A stretch of DNA of 64,000 nt from positions 31,447 to 95,446 of the forward strand of contig JAMNXS010000002.1 of the NCBI GenBank assembly GCA_023653025.1, written 5' to 3'. This document shows positions 55,689 through 64,000 of the stretch, one piece after another. Each line of letters opens with the position of its first letter. The first letter of the stretch is position 1. Source of the stretch: Burkholderiaceae bacterium. GTDB taxonomy: Bacteria > Pseudomonadota > Gammaproteobacteria > Burkholderiales > Burkholderiaceae_D. The position numbers and the translations under genes are program-made. Under the pieces are notes generated by a model. The model was not told where the DNA came from. It did not search any database and worked only from the letters and a program-made list of their open reading frames with translations.

Positions 55689-58673
55689 ATGAGTGCGGGA
55701 GAGAACAGCCTGTCCGGAATACTTCGTTCCCGCTCGCGACTGATGGCGCTTCATAATTACGGCATTCTCGATACCCCGCCCGAGGCGTCGTTCGACGAAC
55801 TGGTGCAACTGGCCGCGCGCCTGTGCGGCACGCCGATGGCAGCCGTCAGCCTGCTCGACGACCAGCGCCAGTGGTTCAAGGCATCGGTCGGCCTGCCGGT
55901 GCGCCAGACCGATATTTCCGCCTCCTTTTGTCGCTACGCGCTGGCCCGGCGCGACGTATTCGAAGTGCCGGACGCCCACGAGCACCCGGCCCTCAAGCAT
56001 TCGCCGCTGGTGACGGGCGACCTGCAGCTGCGCTTTTATGCCGGCCACCCGCTGGTGACCCCGCAGGGCGAAGTGCTGGGCACGCTGATGGTGGCCGATC
56101 GCGTGCCGCGCCAACTCAGCGCCGACCAGCATGACACGCTGCGCATCCTCGCGCACCAGGTCATGGTGGCGCTGGACCTGCACCGGCAGCGCGCCCGCCT
56201 GCGGCTTCGCCTGCGCGAGCAGGCGCACTACCATGCGGTGCTGCATGAACTGGCCGAGCAACGCGGACAGGTCGCGTACTGGGGGCGCGAACATCAGGAC
56301 CGCGCCGTATTCCTCACGCCGGAAGCCTGGGAACTGCTTGGCGTGCGCGAGGAAGAAGACTGCGCCATCGACGACCTCGTGCAGGCCATGCCGGAGCCCG
56401 ACCGCGAGCGCTGGCTGCAGGCACTGGCGCTGTGCGAGCGGGACGGGCTGCCGATGGATGTCGAATGCGCGTGGCAGCGCGCCGGCGCGGTCCTCGTGAC
56501 GCGCTGGCTGGCCGTGCGCGCCGAACCGCAGGAAGGGCACCCGGGCAAATTGCTGGGCATGGTGACCGACGTGACCGCCCGCCGACGCGACGAACAGGCG
56601 GCGCAGCGGATCAACGAGCGATTCCAGCTGGTGGCCGAGTTGATTTCCGATGCGCTCTGGGAGTGGGACTTGCCGACCCACACGATGTGGTGGAGTGCTG
56701 GCATGTACAAGCTGTTCGGCTATCCGGAGGTAGATGCCTTCCCGGCCGACAACGCCCGCTCGCTGGTGCATGCCGACGACCAGCCAGCCCTCGAGGCCTC
56801 GCTGCGGGAGGCTATCCAGAGCGGCCAGAGCGACTGGTTCCGCAGTTACCGGCTGATGCGCGCCGACGGCAGCTTTGCTTCGGTCGAGAGCCGGGCGCGC
56901 ATCGTGCGCGACGCCGGCGGCGAGGCTGTGCGGGTCGTCGGGGCCGTTACCGACATTTCGGAGCAGGTGCGCTTGCGTGAGGAGCGGGATACGGACATCG
57001 CCCGCCTGAAACAGCAGGCGATGCTGCTCGACCAGGCGCGCGACGCCATCGTGGTCAAGGACCTGCACCACCGCATCCAGTTTTGGAACGCCGGCGCCGA
57101 GCGACTGTATGGCTGGACCCGGGACGAGGTGCTGGGACGGCACGAGCCGACCCTGCTGCACGAAGATCCGATCCTGGTGCAGCAGCTCGGGCAGCGCCTG
57201 CGCGAGACCGGCGAATTCCAGCAGGAGGTCGTCCATTACGACAAGAACGGGCGCCGGCTCGACATCCGCGCGCACTGGACGCTGGTCAAAGACGAGGCCG
57301 GCCAGCCGGTGGCCATTTTCACGACCTGCAATGACATCACGCAGTCGCGGCAAGACCGCGACCGCATCCAGCACCTCGCCTTCTACGACCAGCTGACGCG
57401 GCTGCCGAACCGCACGCTCGTCAGCGACCGGCTCACGCATGCGCTGGCCGCTGCGGTGCGCCATCGCCAGTTCGGCGCGCTGATGTTCCTCGACCTCGAC
57501 AATTTCAAGAATCTCAACGACACGCTCGGCCATGCCAAAGGAGACGAGTTGCTGCAGCAGGCCGCGCGGCGCCTGCAGTCCTGTGTGCGCAGCGCCGATA
57601 CGGTGGCGCGGCTCGGCGGCGACGAGTTCGTCATCCTGCTCGAAGAGCTCGGCCAGAACGACGACCACGCGGCGTGGCAGGCCGAGTCGGTGGCCGTGAA
57701 AGTGCTCGAGCAACTGCGCCGGCCCTTCGTTCTTGGCGAATACACGCACCTGTGTACCGCGAGCATAGGCGTGGCGCTGTTTGCGGCCGATGCGCGCGAC
57801 GCCGATAGCCTGCTCAAGCAGGCCGACATCGCGATGTACGAAGCCAAGCAGGCCGGACGCAATACCGTGCGTTTCTTCGACCCGGCCATGCAGCAGCTGG
57901 TGCTGGAGCGAGCGTGCACCGAAAACGACTTGCGGCGCGCCTCCTTCGATGCCGAGTTCGTCCTGCACTACCAGCCGCAGTGGTCGCGCGAGGGCCGGCT
58001 GGCCGGCATGGAGGCCCTGTTGCGCTGGAATCATCCGACGCGCGGCCTGCTGGAGCCGGCGGCCTTCCTGTCGGTGGCCGAAGATAGTGGCCTCATCCTG
58101 CCGCTGGGGCGCTGGGTGCTGCAGCAGGCCTGCGCGCAACTGGCCGACTGGCACCGCGCCGGCAAGACCCTGCGTATGGCGGTCAACATCAGCGCTAGCC
58201 AGCTGCGCTCGGACCAATTCATTGCGGACGTGCGCACGGCGCTGGCCGAGTCCGGCGCGCCGCCGGGCTACCTGAGCCTGGAGTTGACCGAGTCGATGCT
58301 GATGAAAGACCTCGAGGCGGCCATCCGGACGATGTGCCGGATCAAGGAGATGGGCGTGCGCTTTGCGCTCGACGACTTCGGTACCGGCTACTCGTCGCTG
58401 TCGGTGCTGGAGCGCCTGCCGATCGACGAACTGAAAATCGACCGCAGCTTCGTGCACCGGCTGGGCCGCGGGCGGCGCGACAACCAGGTCGTGCAGTCGA
58501 TCGTCTCGCTCGGCAAGACCTTCGAGCTGAACATCATTGCCGAAGGTATTGAAACCGAAGGCCAGCAGTCGCTGCTGCATGAGTTCGGCTGCGACGAGTT
58601 CCAGGGTTTCTTGCGCGGTCCGTCATTGCCGGTCGACGCCGTATCGAAGTTGCTGGCAGAATCATCTACGTGA
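55689..58673 (+). CDS. Bifunctional GGDEF/EAL c-di-GMP protein with GAF and PAS sensors
   Basis: Probable cyclic di-GMP synthase and phosphodiesterase. The 994-residue protein has no membrane segment. In order: GAF domain (about 25-165), a PAS-like region (about 205-305), a PAS domain with PAC (about 310-425), another PAS (about 435-555), GGDEF (about 560-720) and EAL (about 735-985). GGDEF is intact at 643-647 with the RxxD inhibitory site (RSAD) five residues before it. EAL residues 775-777 are followed by LRW, and [22 protein letters not shown] and AEGIET are all present. Both activities look possible; the balance is unknown. The input signal is not predictable. Confidence 0.93.
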   Translation: MSAGENSLSGILRSRSRLMALHNYGILDTPPEASFDELVQLAARLCGTPMAAVSLLDDQRQWFKASVGLPVRQTDISASFCRYALARRDVFEVPDAHEHPALKHSPLVTGDLQLRFYAGHPLVTPQGEVLGTLMVADRVPRQLSADQHDTLRILAHQVMVALDLHRQRARLRLRLREQAHYHAVLHELAEQRGQVAYWGREHQDRAVFLTPEAWELLGVREEEDCAIDDLVQAMPEPDRERWLQALALCERDGLPMDVECAWQRAGAVLVTRWLAVRAEPQEGHPGKLLGMVTDVTARRRDEQAAQRINERFQLVAELISDALWEWDLPTHTMWWSAGMYKLFGYPEVDAFPADNARSLVHADDQPALEASLREAIQSGQSDWFRSYRLMRADGSFASVESRARIVRDAGGEAVRVVGAVTDISEQVRLREERDTDIARLKQQAMLLDQARDAIVVKDLHHRIQFWNAGAERLYGWTRDEVLGRHEPTLLHEDPILVQQLGQRLRETGEFQQEVVHYDKNGRRLDIRAHWTLVKDEAGQPVAIFTTCNDITQSRQDRDRIQHLAFYDQLTRLPNRTLVSDRLTHALAAAVRHRQFGALMFLDLDNFKNLNDTLGHAKGDELLQQAARRLQSCVRSADTVARLGGDEFVILLEELGQNDDHAAWQAESVAVKVLEQLRRPFVLGEYTHLCTASIGVALFAADARDADSLLKQADIAMYEAKQAGRNTVRFFDPAMQQLVLERACTENDLRRASFDAEFVLHYQPQWSREGRLAGMEALLRWNHPTRGLLEPAAFLSVAEDSGLILPLGRWVLQQACAQLADWHRAGKTLRMAVNISASQLRSDQFIADVRTALAESGAPPGYLSLELTESMLMKDLEAAIRTMCRIKEMGVRFALDDFGTGYSSLSVLERLPIDELKIDRSFVHRLGRGRRDNQVVQSIVSLGKTFELNIIAEGIETEGQQSLLHEFGCDEFQGFLRGPSLPVDAVSKLLAESST

Positions 58674-58741
58674 GCGAGCCGGGGCCGGGCCGCCGGGGGC
58701 CGCCCGCGTACCGGTCATCGTTCAGACATGACAGGAAAAAC

Positions 58742-59269
58742 ATGAAAACAACCACGCCATTGCGCCTGCGCCCGCTCGAGCGCGAAGATCTGCGTTTCGT
58801 CCACGAGCTGGACAACAATGAGTCCGTCATGCACTACTGGTTCGAAGAGCCTTACGAGGCGTTTTTCGAACTGTGCGACCTGTACGAGAAGCACATCCAT
58901 GACCAGTCGGAGCGGCGCTTCATTGCCGAGGTGGACGATACCCGGGTTGGCCTGGTGGAACTGGTCGACATCAACCACATCCACCGCCGGGCGGAGTTCC
59001 AGATCATCATCGCGCCCGCCTTCCAGGGCCGCGGCTATGCGCGCGAGGCCACCCGGCAGGCGGTCGAGTATGCATTCACGATCCTGAATCTGCACAAGGT
59101 GTATCTGGTGGTCGACGTCGACAACGCCGCCGCCCTCCACATCTACGAGTCCATCGGCTTCAAGCGCGAGGGGCTGCTGATGAAGGAGTATTTTTCAGGC
59201 GGCGAGTATTGCGACGTCGTCCGCATGGCCATCTTCCAGCGCGAGTTTCTGGGCAAGCCGGCGGACTGA
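58742..59269 (+). CDS. speG: Spermidine N1-acetyltransferase SpeG
   Basis: GNAT enzyme that acetylates spermidine or spermine to detoxify excess polyamine. The 175-residue protein has segments very close to enterobacterial Spe[39 protein letters not shown] and [10 protein letters not shown], then the acetyl-CoA loop [12 protein letters not shown] 58742 has AGGA a few bases upstream; an earlier in-frame start lacks similarity. It follows the c-di-GMP gene by 68 bp. Confidence 0.92.
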   Translation: MKTTTPLRLRPLEREDLRFVHELDNNESVMHYWFEEPYEAFFELCDLYEKHIHDQSERRFIAEVDDTRVGLVELVDINHIHRRAEFQIIIAPAFQGRGYAREATRQAVEYAFTILNLHKVYLVVDVDNAAALHIYESIGFKREGLLMKEYFSGGEYCDVVRMAIFQREFLGKPAD

Positions 59270-59292
59270 GCCTGTCCGGCAGCAGAGCGCGG

Positions 59293-59334
59293 CCCGCTTA
59301 CGCCAGATTACGTCCGCTTATGCCCGCTCATGCC
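59293..59334. repeat. Short degenerate repeats between speG and the hemerythrin gene
   Basis: Three near-copies of CCGCTYAYGCC (from 59294, 59314 and 59324) lie in the 58-bp convergent gap and run into the last codons of the hemerythrin gene. Function unknown. Confidence 0.4.
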
Positions 59335-59846
59335 CGCGGCGAGCGGCGTTGTCCCTTGCCCTCCGCAGTCTTGTCGCCGGCCAGGAATCCCGCCTGCGCA
59401 CTCTCCTTGACCTGCATCATTTCCTGCCCGAGCGCGTCGAAGTCGAGCTTCGCCTTCTTCACTTTCGGGAACATCTCCTTCTCTTCTTCTTCCACATGGT
59501 GCTCGATGTATTCGCCCAGCACCTTAACCTTGGCGTCATACATCGGGTCGTCCGGCTGCATCGACTGGATCTGCGCCACGAGATCGCGGGCGCTGGCGTG
59601 CTCGACCTCGGCCTCGTCGATCAGGTCTTCCTCTTCCAGTGCCTCGCGGGCCGCGGGATAGAAGAACTGCTCCTCGATATCCGCATGCAGCAGGAACTCG
59701 CTGCAAATCTGTTCGGCGAGCTCCTGTTTCTCGTCGGCGGTGGCACTCTCATGGATCTTTTCGTACTGCTTGATCAACTGGCGGACTTGCTTGTGATCGT
59801 CGAGCAGCAGTTCGATCGCGTCGTTTCCTGATTTCCTTGCAGTCAT
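59328..59846 (-). CDS. Hemerythrin HHE domain protein
   Basis: Four-helix bundle with a di-iron site that may bind oxygen or NO, or act in iron or stress responses. The 172-residue protein carries candidate ligands His18 (LLDDHKQV), His54 and Glu58 (LLHADIEEQ), His83 (EVEHASA), His116/117 and Glu121 (YIEHHVEEEE). The C-terminal tail is Lys/Arg-rich. AGAGGGG precedes the ATG. Function is inferred from the domain only. Confidence 0.88.
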   Translation of the reverse strand: MTARKSGNDAIELLLDDHKQVRQLIKQYEKIHESATADEKQELAEQICSEFLLHADIEEQFFYPAAREALEEEDLIDEAEVEHASARDLVAQIQSMQPDDPMYDAKVKVLGEYIEHHVEEEEKEMFPKVKKAKLDFDALGQEMMQVKESAQAGFLAGDKTAEGKGQRRSPRA

Positions 59847-59976
59847 GGCGTCTTCCCCTCTGTAAAAAAGACAAGGGTTGGAGCAGAAGTGCGGCAGGCC
59901 GTTCCCTGCCGTCGCCGCTCATGCCGGAATGAATGCTTGCCGGGCGCCGGCCGGCCCGCGCGGCGGGCAACCGACG

Positions 59977-60007
59977 AAAAAAAACGCCCGGTCGGTCGAC
60001 CGGGCGT
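59977..60007 (-). terminator. Rho-independent terminator after ybdD-cstA
   Basis: On the minus strand a perfect 10-bp stem (59998-60007 with 59984-59993) encloses a 4-nt loop and is followed by a run of eight T (59984-59977). Confidence 0.95.
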
Positions 60008-60036
60008 CGGGGAGGGAGGCGCGCCGGCTCGGCCGC

Positions 60037-60237
60037 TCAGCAGCACTTGGCGATGCGTCCGTTGCCGCCGTAGCGCGCGTCTTGCCGCTCGCGGAAAAAT
60101 TCCTCGTAGGTCATCGCCGGCTGATCCGGGTGGTTCGCCTGCATATGGTTCAGGTAATTGTCGTAATCGGGCAGGCCGACCATGAGCCTGGCGGTCTGCC
60201 CGAGATACGCGCCGAGTTTTCCCAGTTCACCGAACAT
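60037..60237 (-). CDS. YbdD/YjiX family small protein
   Basis: Small conserved protein (66 residues) almost always encoded next to CstA/BtsT-type transporters, probably needed for their activity. The sequence shows the family core [33 protein letters not shown], and a Cys-Cys C-terminus. AGGAGA precedes the ATG; it lies 19 bp after cstA on the same strand. Confidence 0.92.
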   Translation of the reverse strand: MFGELGKLGAYLGQTARLMVGLPDYDNYLNHMQANHPDQPAMTYEEFFRERQDARYGGNGRIAKCC

Positions 60238-60256
60238 GCGTGTCTCCTATCAAGGT

Positions 60257-62320
60257 TCAGGCCGAGGCCACGCCGGCCGGCACGGCTTCGGCTTCCTTCG
60301 TGGTCGGCCGATCGGCGCGCAGCGCCTGCAGGCAGGAACGGACCGCAAAGAACAGGATGGACAGCACGACCGACATGAAGATCATCGCCAGCGCCGCGTC
60401 GATGTAGTCGTTCATGATGATCTGCTGCATCTGCGCCGGCGACTTGGCCGGCGCGAGCAGTTCGCCCTTGGCAGCAGCTGCCTCGAACTTCTTTGCATGC
60501 GCGAGGAAGCCGATGCGCGGGTTCTCGTGGAACAGCTTCTGGTAGCCGGCGGTCAGCGTGCAGATCAGCAGCCACGTGGTCGGCACTGCCGTCACCCACG
60601 CGAAGCGCTCCCGCTTCATCTTGAACAGTACGACGGTCGCCAGCATCAGCGCCACGGCGGCCAGCATCTGGTTCGAGATGCCGAACAGGGGCCACAGGGT
60701 ATTGATGCCGCCCAGCGGATCGACCACGCCTTGGTACAGGAAATAGCCCCAGGCGCCGACGCACAGCAGGGTGGCGATGATGCTGGAAATGACGCCCGGC
60801 ACCTTGCGGAACGGCGGCACCAGCGTGCCGATCAGGTCCTGCAGCATGAAGCGGCCGACGCGCGTGCCGGCATCGACGGCGGTCAGGATGAACAGCGCCT
60901 CGAACAGAATGGCGAAGTGATACCAGAAGGCCATCATCGCCTTGCCGCCGATCATCTCGGAGAAGATGTAGGCCATGCCGACTGCCAGCGTCGGCGCGCC
61001 GCCGGCGCGCGAGATGATGGTGGTCTCGCCGACGTCCTTTGCCGTCTGCTGCAGCATTTCCGGCGTGACCACGAAGCCCCACTGGCTGATCGCCGCGGCG
61101 GCCGTTTCCGGCGTGGTGCCGATCAGCGCCGCCGGGCTGTTCATTGCGAAATAGACGCCCGGCTCGATGATGGACGCCGACACCAGCGCCATGATCGCGA
61201 CGAAGGATTCCATCAGCATGCCGCCGTAGCCGATGTACGGAGCGTGCAGCTCGTTCTCCAGCAGCTTGGGCGTCGTGCCCGACGAGATCAGCGAGTGGAA
61301 GCCGGAGACGGCGCCGCAGGCGATCGTGATGAACAGGAAGGGGAACAGGTTGCCGGACCAGACCGGGCCGGTGCCGTCGATGAACTTGGTCACGGCCGGC
61401 ATCTTCAGGTCGGGCGCGACGATCAGGATGCCGAGCGCCAGCGCGACGACGGCGCCGATTTTCAGGAAGGTCGACAGGTAGTCGCGCGGCGCCAGCAGCA
61501 GCCAGACCGGCAGCACCGAGGCCACGACGCCGTAGGCGAGCAGCATCCAGGTTAGCTGCGTACCGGTGAAGGTGAAGGCCGGGCCCCAGACCGGATCGGC
61601 CGCCACCGAGCCGCCGACCACGATCGAGGCCATCAGCAGGATGAAGCCGATGATCGACACTTCGCCGACCTGGCCCGGGCGCAGGTAGCGCGCGTACAGG
61701 CCCATGAAGATCGCGATCGGTATCGTGGCGGCGACGGTGAACGTGCCCCACGGGCTCTCGGCCAGGGCCTTCACGACGATCAGCGCCAGCACGGCCAGCA
61801 GGATAGTCATGATCATGAAGGTGCCGAACAGGGCGATCACGCCCGGCACGAGGCCCAGCTCGGACTTGATCAGGTCGCCGAGCGAGCGGCCGTCACGGCG
61901 GGTCGACACGAACAGGATCATGAAATCCTGCACCGCACCGGCCAGCAGCACGCCGACGATCAGCCACATCATGCCGGGCAGGTAGCCCATCTGCGCTGCC
62001 AGCACGGGGCCGACCAGCGGGCCGGCGCCGGCAATCGCGGCGAAGTGGTGGCCGAACAGCACATGCTTGTTGGTCGGTACGAAGTCGAGGCCGTCATTCA
62101 GGCGCACGGCCGGCGTGGCGCGATTGCCGTCGAGCTGCATCACGCGGGTGGCGATGAAGCGGGCGTAGAAGCGGTAGCCGATCAGGTAAATGGCGACTGC
62201 CGCAACGACGATCCACAGCGCGTTGATGGTCTCGCCGCGCGACAGCGCGACCGTGCCGAGTGCGAACGCGCCGATCAGCGCCAGCGCCATCCACCCGGCT
62301 TGCTTGAATAGTGAACCCAT
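60257..62320 (-). CDS. cstA: Carbon starvation/pyruvate transporter CstA
   Basis: Large inner-membrane peptide or pyruvate transporter induced on carbon limitation in enterics. The 687-residue protein has about 16 membrane helices, the FGHHFAAIAGAGPLVGPVLAAQMGY region and the FHSLISSGTTPK segment of the family. GGAG lies eight bases before the ATG. It is followed by ybdD and a strong terminator. Confidence 0.96.
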   Translation of the reverse strand: MGSLFKQAGWMALALIGAFALGTVALSRGETINALWIVVAAVAIYLIGYRFYARFIATRVMQLDGNRATPAVRLNDGLDFVPTNKHVLFGHHFAAIAGAGPLVGPVLAAQMGYLPGMMWLIVGVLLAGAVQDFMILFVSTRRDGRSLGDLIKSELGLVPGVIALFGTFMIMTILLAVLALIVVKALAESPWGTFTVAATIPIAIFMGLYARYLRPGQVGEVSIIGFILLMASIVVGGSVAADPVWGPAFTFTGTQLTWMLLAYGVVASVLPVWLLLAPRDYLSTFLKIGAVVALALGILIVAPDLKMPAVTKFIDGTGPVWSGNLFPFLFITIACGAVSGFHSLISSGTTPKLLENELHAPYIGYGGMLMESFVAIMALVSASIIEPGVYFAMNSPAALIGTTPETAAAAISQWGFVVTPEMLQQTAKDVGETTIISRAGGAPTLAVGMAYIFSEMIGGKAMMAFWYHFAILFEALFILTAVDAGTRVGRFMLQDLIGTLVPPFRKVPGVISSIIATLLCVGAWGYFLYQGVVDPLGGINTLWPLFGISNQMLAAVALMLATVVLFKMKRERFAWVTAVPTTWLLICTLTAGYQKLFHENPRIGFLAHAKKFEAAAAKGELLAPAKSPAQMQQIIMNDYIDAALAMIFMSVVLSILFFAVRSCLQALRADRPTTKEAEAVPAGVASA

Positions 62321-62530
62321 GAGCGAGTCTCCGAATTCTGGTTGTGGGGATTGAATGGAAAACGGCGGATTTTACTGCGAAAAATCAGGCCCTCCGCCAC
62401 GCCGCACGCATGAAATATTCCGTCGCGACAGGTTAAAAACTCCCTCATGCGGCGATCGGCGTCCATGCTGCGCCGCAGTGTGGCCGCCTGCTTGCGGCGC
62501 CCCCGGATTTGTTAGACTGACCTGAAAACA

Positions 62531-62540
62531 TAAACGTTTA
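62531..62540. promoter_or_regulatory. TAAACGTTTA palindrome between cstA and the hydratase gene
   Basis: A perfect 10-bp palindrome with the CG centre typical of LacI/GalR-family operators, 28 bp before the hydratase ATG and about 210 bp before cstA. No LacI-type regulator gene is in the window. Confidence 0.4.
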
Positions 62541-62568
62541 CCGAACAATAACAAGGGGGAGACGCATA

Positions 62569-63366
62569 ATGAACACATCACACCAACAGGCGGCCGAGCG
62601 CCTGATGCAGCAGCGGCTGTCGCTCGAACCGATCGGGCCGCTGCCGGCGGAACTGGCCCCGGCCAGCCTGACCGACGGCTACGCGATCCAAGGCGCGCTC
62701 AATCGCCTGCTGGTCGATGCCGGCATGGGCGAGGTCGTCGGCCACAAGATCGGCTGCACGACCCCGGTCATGCAGGCCTTCGTCAATATCAACCAGCCCT
62801 GCGCGGGCCGCATTTTTTCCCGGGCCGTGCTGCAGCGCCGCGGACGGGTGCCCGCCTCCGGCTTCGTGCGGCTCGGCATCGAGTGCGAGATCGCCGTGCG
62901 CCTCAGCCGCGACTTGCCGCCGACGGTGCGGCCCTACGACAGGCACGCGGTCGCCGAGGCGGTCGGCGAAGTGATGGCGGCCATCGAACTGGTCGATGAA
63001 CGCTACCAGAATTTCCGCTCGCTCGGCGTCCCCACGCTGGTGGCTGACGACTTCTTCAACGCCGGCTGCGTGCTGGGCGAGCCGGTGGCCGACTGGCGCA
63101 GCCTAGACCTCGCGGCACTTCGGGGCCGGACCTGGATCAATGACAGGGAAGTCGCCAGCGGGCTCGGCGAACTGGTCATGGGCCACCCGCTCAATGCGCT
63201 GGCCTGGCTGGCCAATGCGCAGTTCGAGCACCGGCTGCCGGGCCTCAGGGCCGGCGAATTCGTGATGCTCGGCAGTGTGGTCGAGACGCAGTGGCTGTCG
63301 GCCGGCGACCGCGTGAAGATCGCCATCGACGGGCTGGGCGAGGCGGCGCTCGACCTCGATGCCTGA
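62569..63366 (+). CDS. 2-keto-4-pentenoate hydratase-like protein (FAH superfamily)
   Basis: Fumarylacetoacetate-hydrolase-fold enzyme of the MhpD/DmpE hydratase branch, which adds water to 2-oxopent-4-enoate in aromatic catabolism. The 265-residue protein has GHKIGCTTPVMQ, the metal-binding Glu pair in GIECEIAVRL and ELVDERYQNF, and the C-terminal AGDRVKIAIDGLG. It is alone, not in a meta-cleavage operon, so the physiological substrate may differ. Divergent from cstA across 248 bp. Confidence 0.85.
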   Translation: MNTSHQQAAERLMQQRLSLEPIGPLPAELAPASLTDGYAIQGALNRLLVDAGMGEVVGHKIGCTTPVMQAFVNINQPCAGRIFSRAVLQRRGRVPASGFVRLGIECEIAVRLSRDLPPTVRPYDRHAVAEAVGEVMAAIELVDERYQNFRSLGVPTLVADDFFNAGCVLGEPVADWRSLDLAALRGRTWINDREVASGLGELVMGHPLNALAWLANAQFEHRLPGLRAGEFVMLGSVVETQWLSAGDRVKIAIDGLGEAALDLDA

Positions 63367-63413
63367 ACGGCGGCGCCGTGATACATTCGCAACAATTTTT
63401 TTCGGAGACCACG

Positions 63414-63926
63414 ATGCGACGACTGCTGGCCCTGATCGGCATGAGCCTGGCGTTCGCGACCGCCCAGGCAGACGACCGCATGCAGCATGGCGACTGGTCG
63501 TCGCAGTTCCAGGACGGGATGGGCGAGGCATCGACCCATGAGAACGGCGCGTCCATGTTCGGCATGCTGTGCGCCGACGGCAACTGCCGCTACTACTTTG
63601 CCAACGGCATCGCCTGCGAAGCCGGCAGCAACTACCCGCTGATGGTGACCACGGCCGCCGGCGCGCTGGCCTTCGACGCGATATGCGAGCCGATGGACAC
63701 CGCCAACGGCGAGGTCATGCTGTACTGGTTCAACGAGTCGCAGCGGCTCAACGAAGCGTTCGGCCAGTCATCGTCAGTCGGTTTTGCCTTCCCGCTAACG
63801 GACGGGCAGTTCAAGACCAGCAAATTTTCGATGTCCGGCTACGAGCAGGCGGTCGAGCGTATGGTCAACGGGATGCGCGCCAAGCGCGAAGCGGAAGCCA
63901 ATCCCGACAGCAGCGACAGGACCTGA
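63414..63926 (+). CDS. Small secreted protein of unknown function
   Basis: A 170-residue protein with a clear signal peptide (MRRLLALIGMSLAFATAQA, cut near residue 19) and GGAG before the ATG at 63414. The mature part has four cysteines (53, 58, 68 and 91), which could form two disulfides, and a C-terminal Arg/Lys/Glu-rich tail. I recognise no family. It follows the hydratase gene by 47 bp on the same strand. The last 74 bases of the window hold no gene, only short GCCGGYGACTCA-like repeats. Confidence 0.75.
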   Translation: MRRLLALIGMSLAFATAQADDRMQHGDWSSQFQDGMGEASTHENGASMFGMLCADGNCRYYFANGIACEAGSNYPLMVTTAAGALAFDAICEPMDTANGEVMLYWFNESQRLNEAFGQSSSVGFAFPLTDGQFKTSKFSMSGYEQAVERMVNGMRAKREAEANPDSSDRT

Positions 63927-64000
63927 CCGGCCCCTGCGCCAAGGCCTGCAGAGCAGCCGGCGACCGAGGCGGCAACTCAGCCGGCGACTCAGCCGGTCAC

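Noticed and set aside
55479..58580. A 1033-codon minus-strand frame opposite the GGDEF/EAL gene
   Set aside because: Antisense shadow of a protein with every expected GGDEF and EAL motif; the minus translation has no recognisable domain.

Overview
The window is high-GC chromosomal DNA packed with housekeeping genes, and the gene orders are those of a Betaproteobacterium (probably Burkholderiales or a near relative). The supporting blocks are mrcA divergent from pilMNOPQ-aroK-aroB-dgt; hpf-rpoN-lptB-lptA-lptC-kdsC-kdsD; uvrA-MFS-ssb; gltBD; mlaFEDACB-ABC exporter-bolA-murA-hisGDCBHAFIE-hinT-tatABC; a DegS-like protease with nif3; and petABC-sspAB. Nothing seen suggests a plasmid, prophage or large genomic island. 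No CRISPR array and no intact insertion sequence was seen.

Layout. 1-1069 is the start of PBP1A (runs off the left edge), divergent from the type IV pilus alignment/secretin operon (1326-6232), which continues into shikimate genes and dgt (to 9153). 9227-15866 is a minus-strand block: an enoyl-CoA hydratase/isomerase-superfamily acyl-CoA hydrolase, then hpf-rpoN and the LPS transport and Kdo synthesis genes. 15992-18886 carries a CPA2 antiporter and an AEC transporter. 18919-24440 holds uvrA, divergent from MFS-ssb and a REP-associated transposase-like gene. 24623-30784 is glutamate synthase, closed by a strong terminator. 30943-46907 is a long co-directional run covering outer-membrane lipid transport, peptidoglycan precursor synthesis, the whole histidine pathway except HisZ, and the Tat translocase. 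46936-48790 is a minus-strand pair (DUF2461, DegS-like). Nif3, an orphan NarL-type regulator, the cytochrome bc1 operon, sspAB and tRNA-Thr follow to 54852. The right end (54985-63926) looks more accessory: a truncated-globin-like protein divergent from a large GAF/PAS/GGDEF/EAL protein, SpeG, a hemerythrin, YbdD-CstA, a hydratase and a small secreted protein.

How the genes work together. Much of the window builds the envelope (PBP1A, MurA, Kdo, Lpt, Mla, Tat, DegS-like). The Tat genes lie upstream of a petA that encodes a twin-arginine Rieske protein, a probable Tat client. RpoN and glutamate synthase connect to nitrogen metabolism. The right end groups possible redox sensing (globin-like, hemerythrin) with c-di-GMP turnover and carbon-starvation uptake.

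The most unusual observations are: (1) an intact RAYT-family gene next to ssb that has lost the first His of its HUH motif and the catalytic Tyr, suggesting a domesticated non-transposing protein; (2) a group-1 truncated-globin-like protein with Tyr in place of the proximal heme His and most pocket residues missing; (3) in-frame tandem repeats in pilQ (12 bp x 4, signal peptide) and pilN (18 bp x 2); (4) several unassigned palindromes at promoters of gltB, the orphan regulator, the c-di-GMP gene and the cstA/hydratase divergon.
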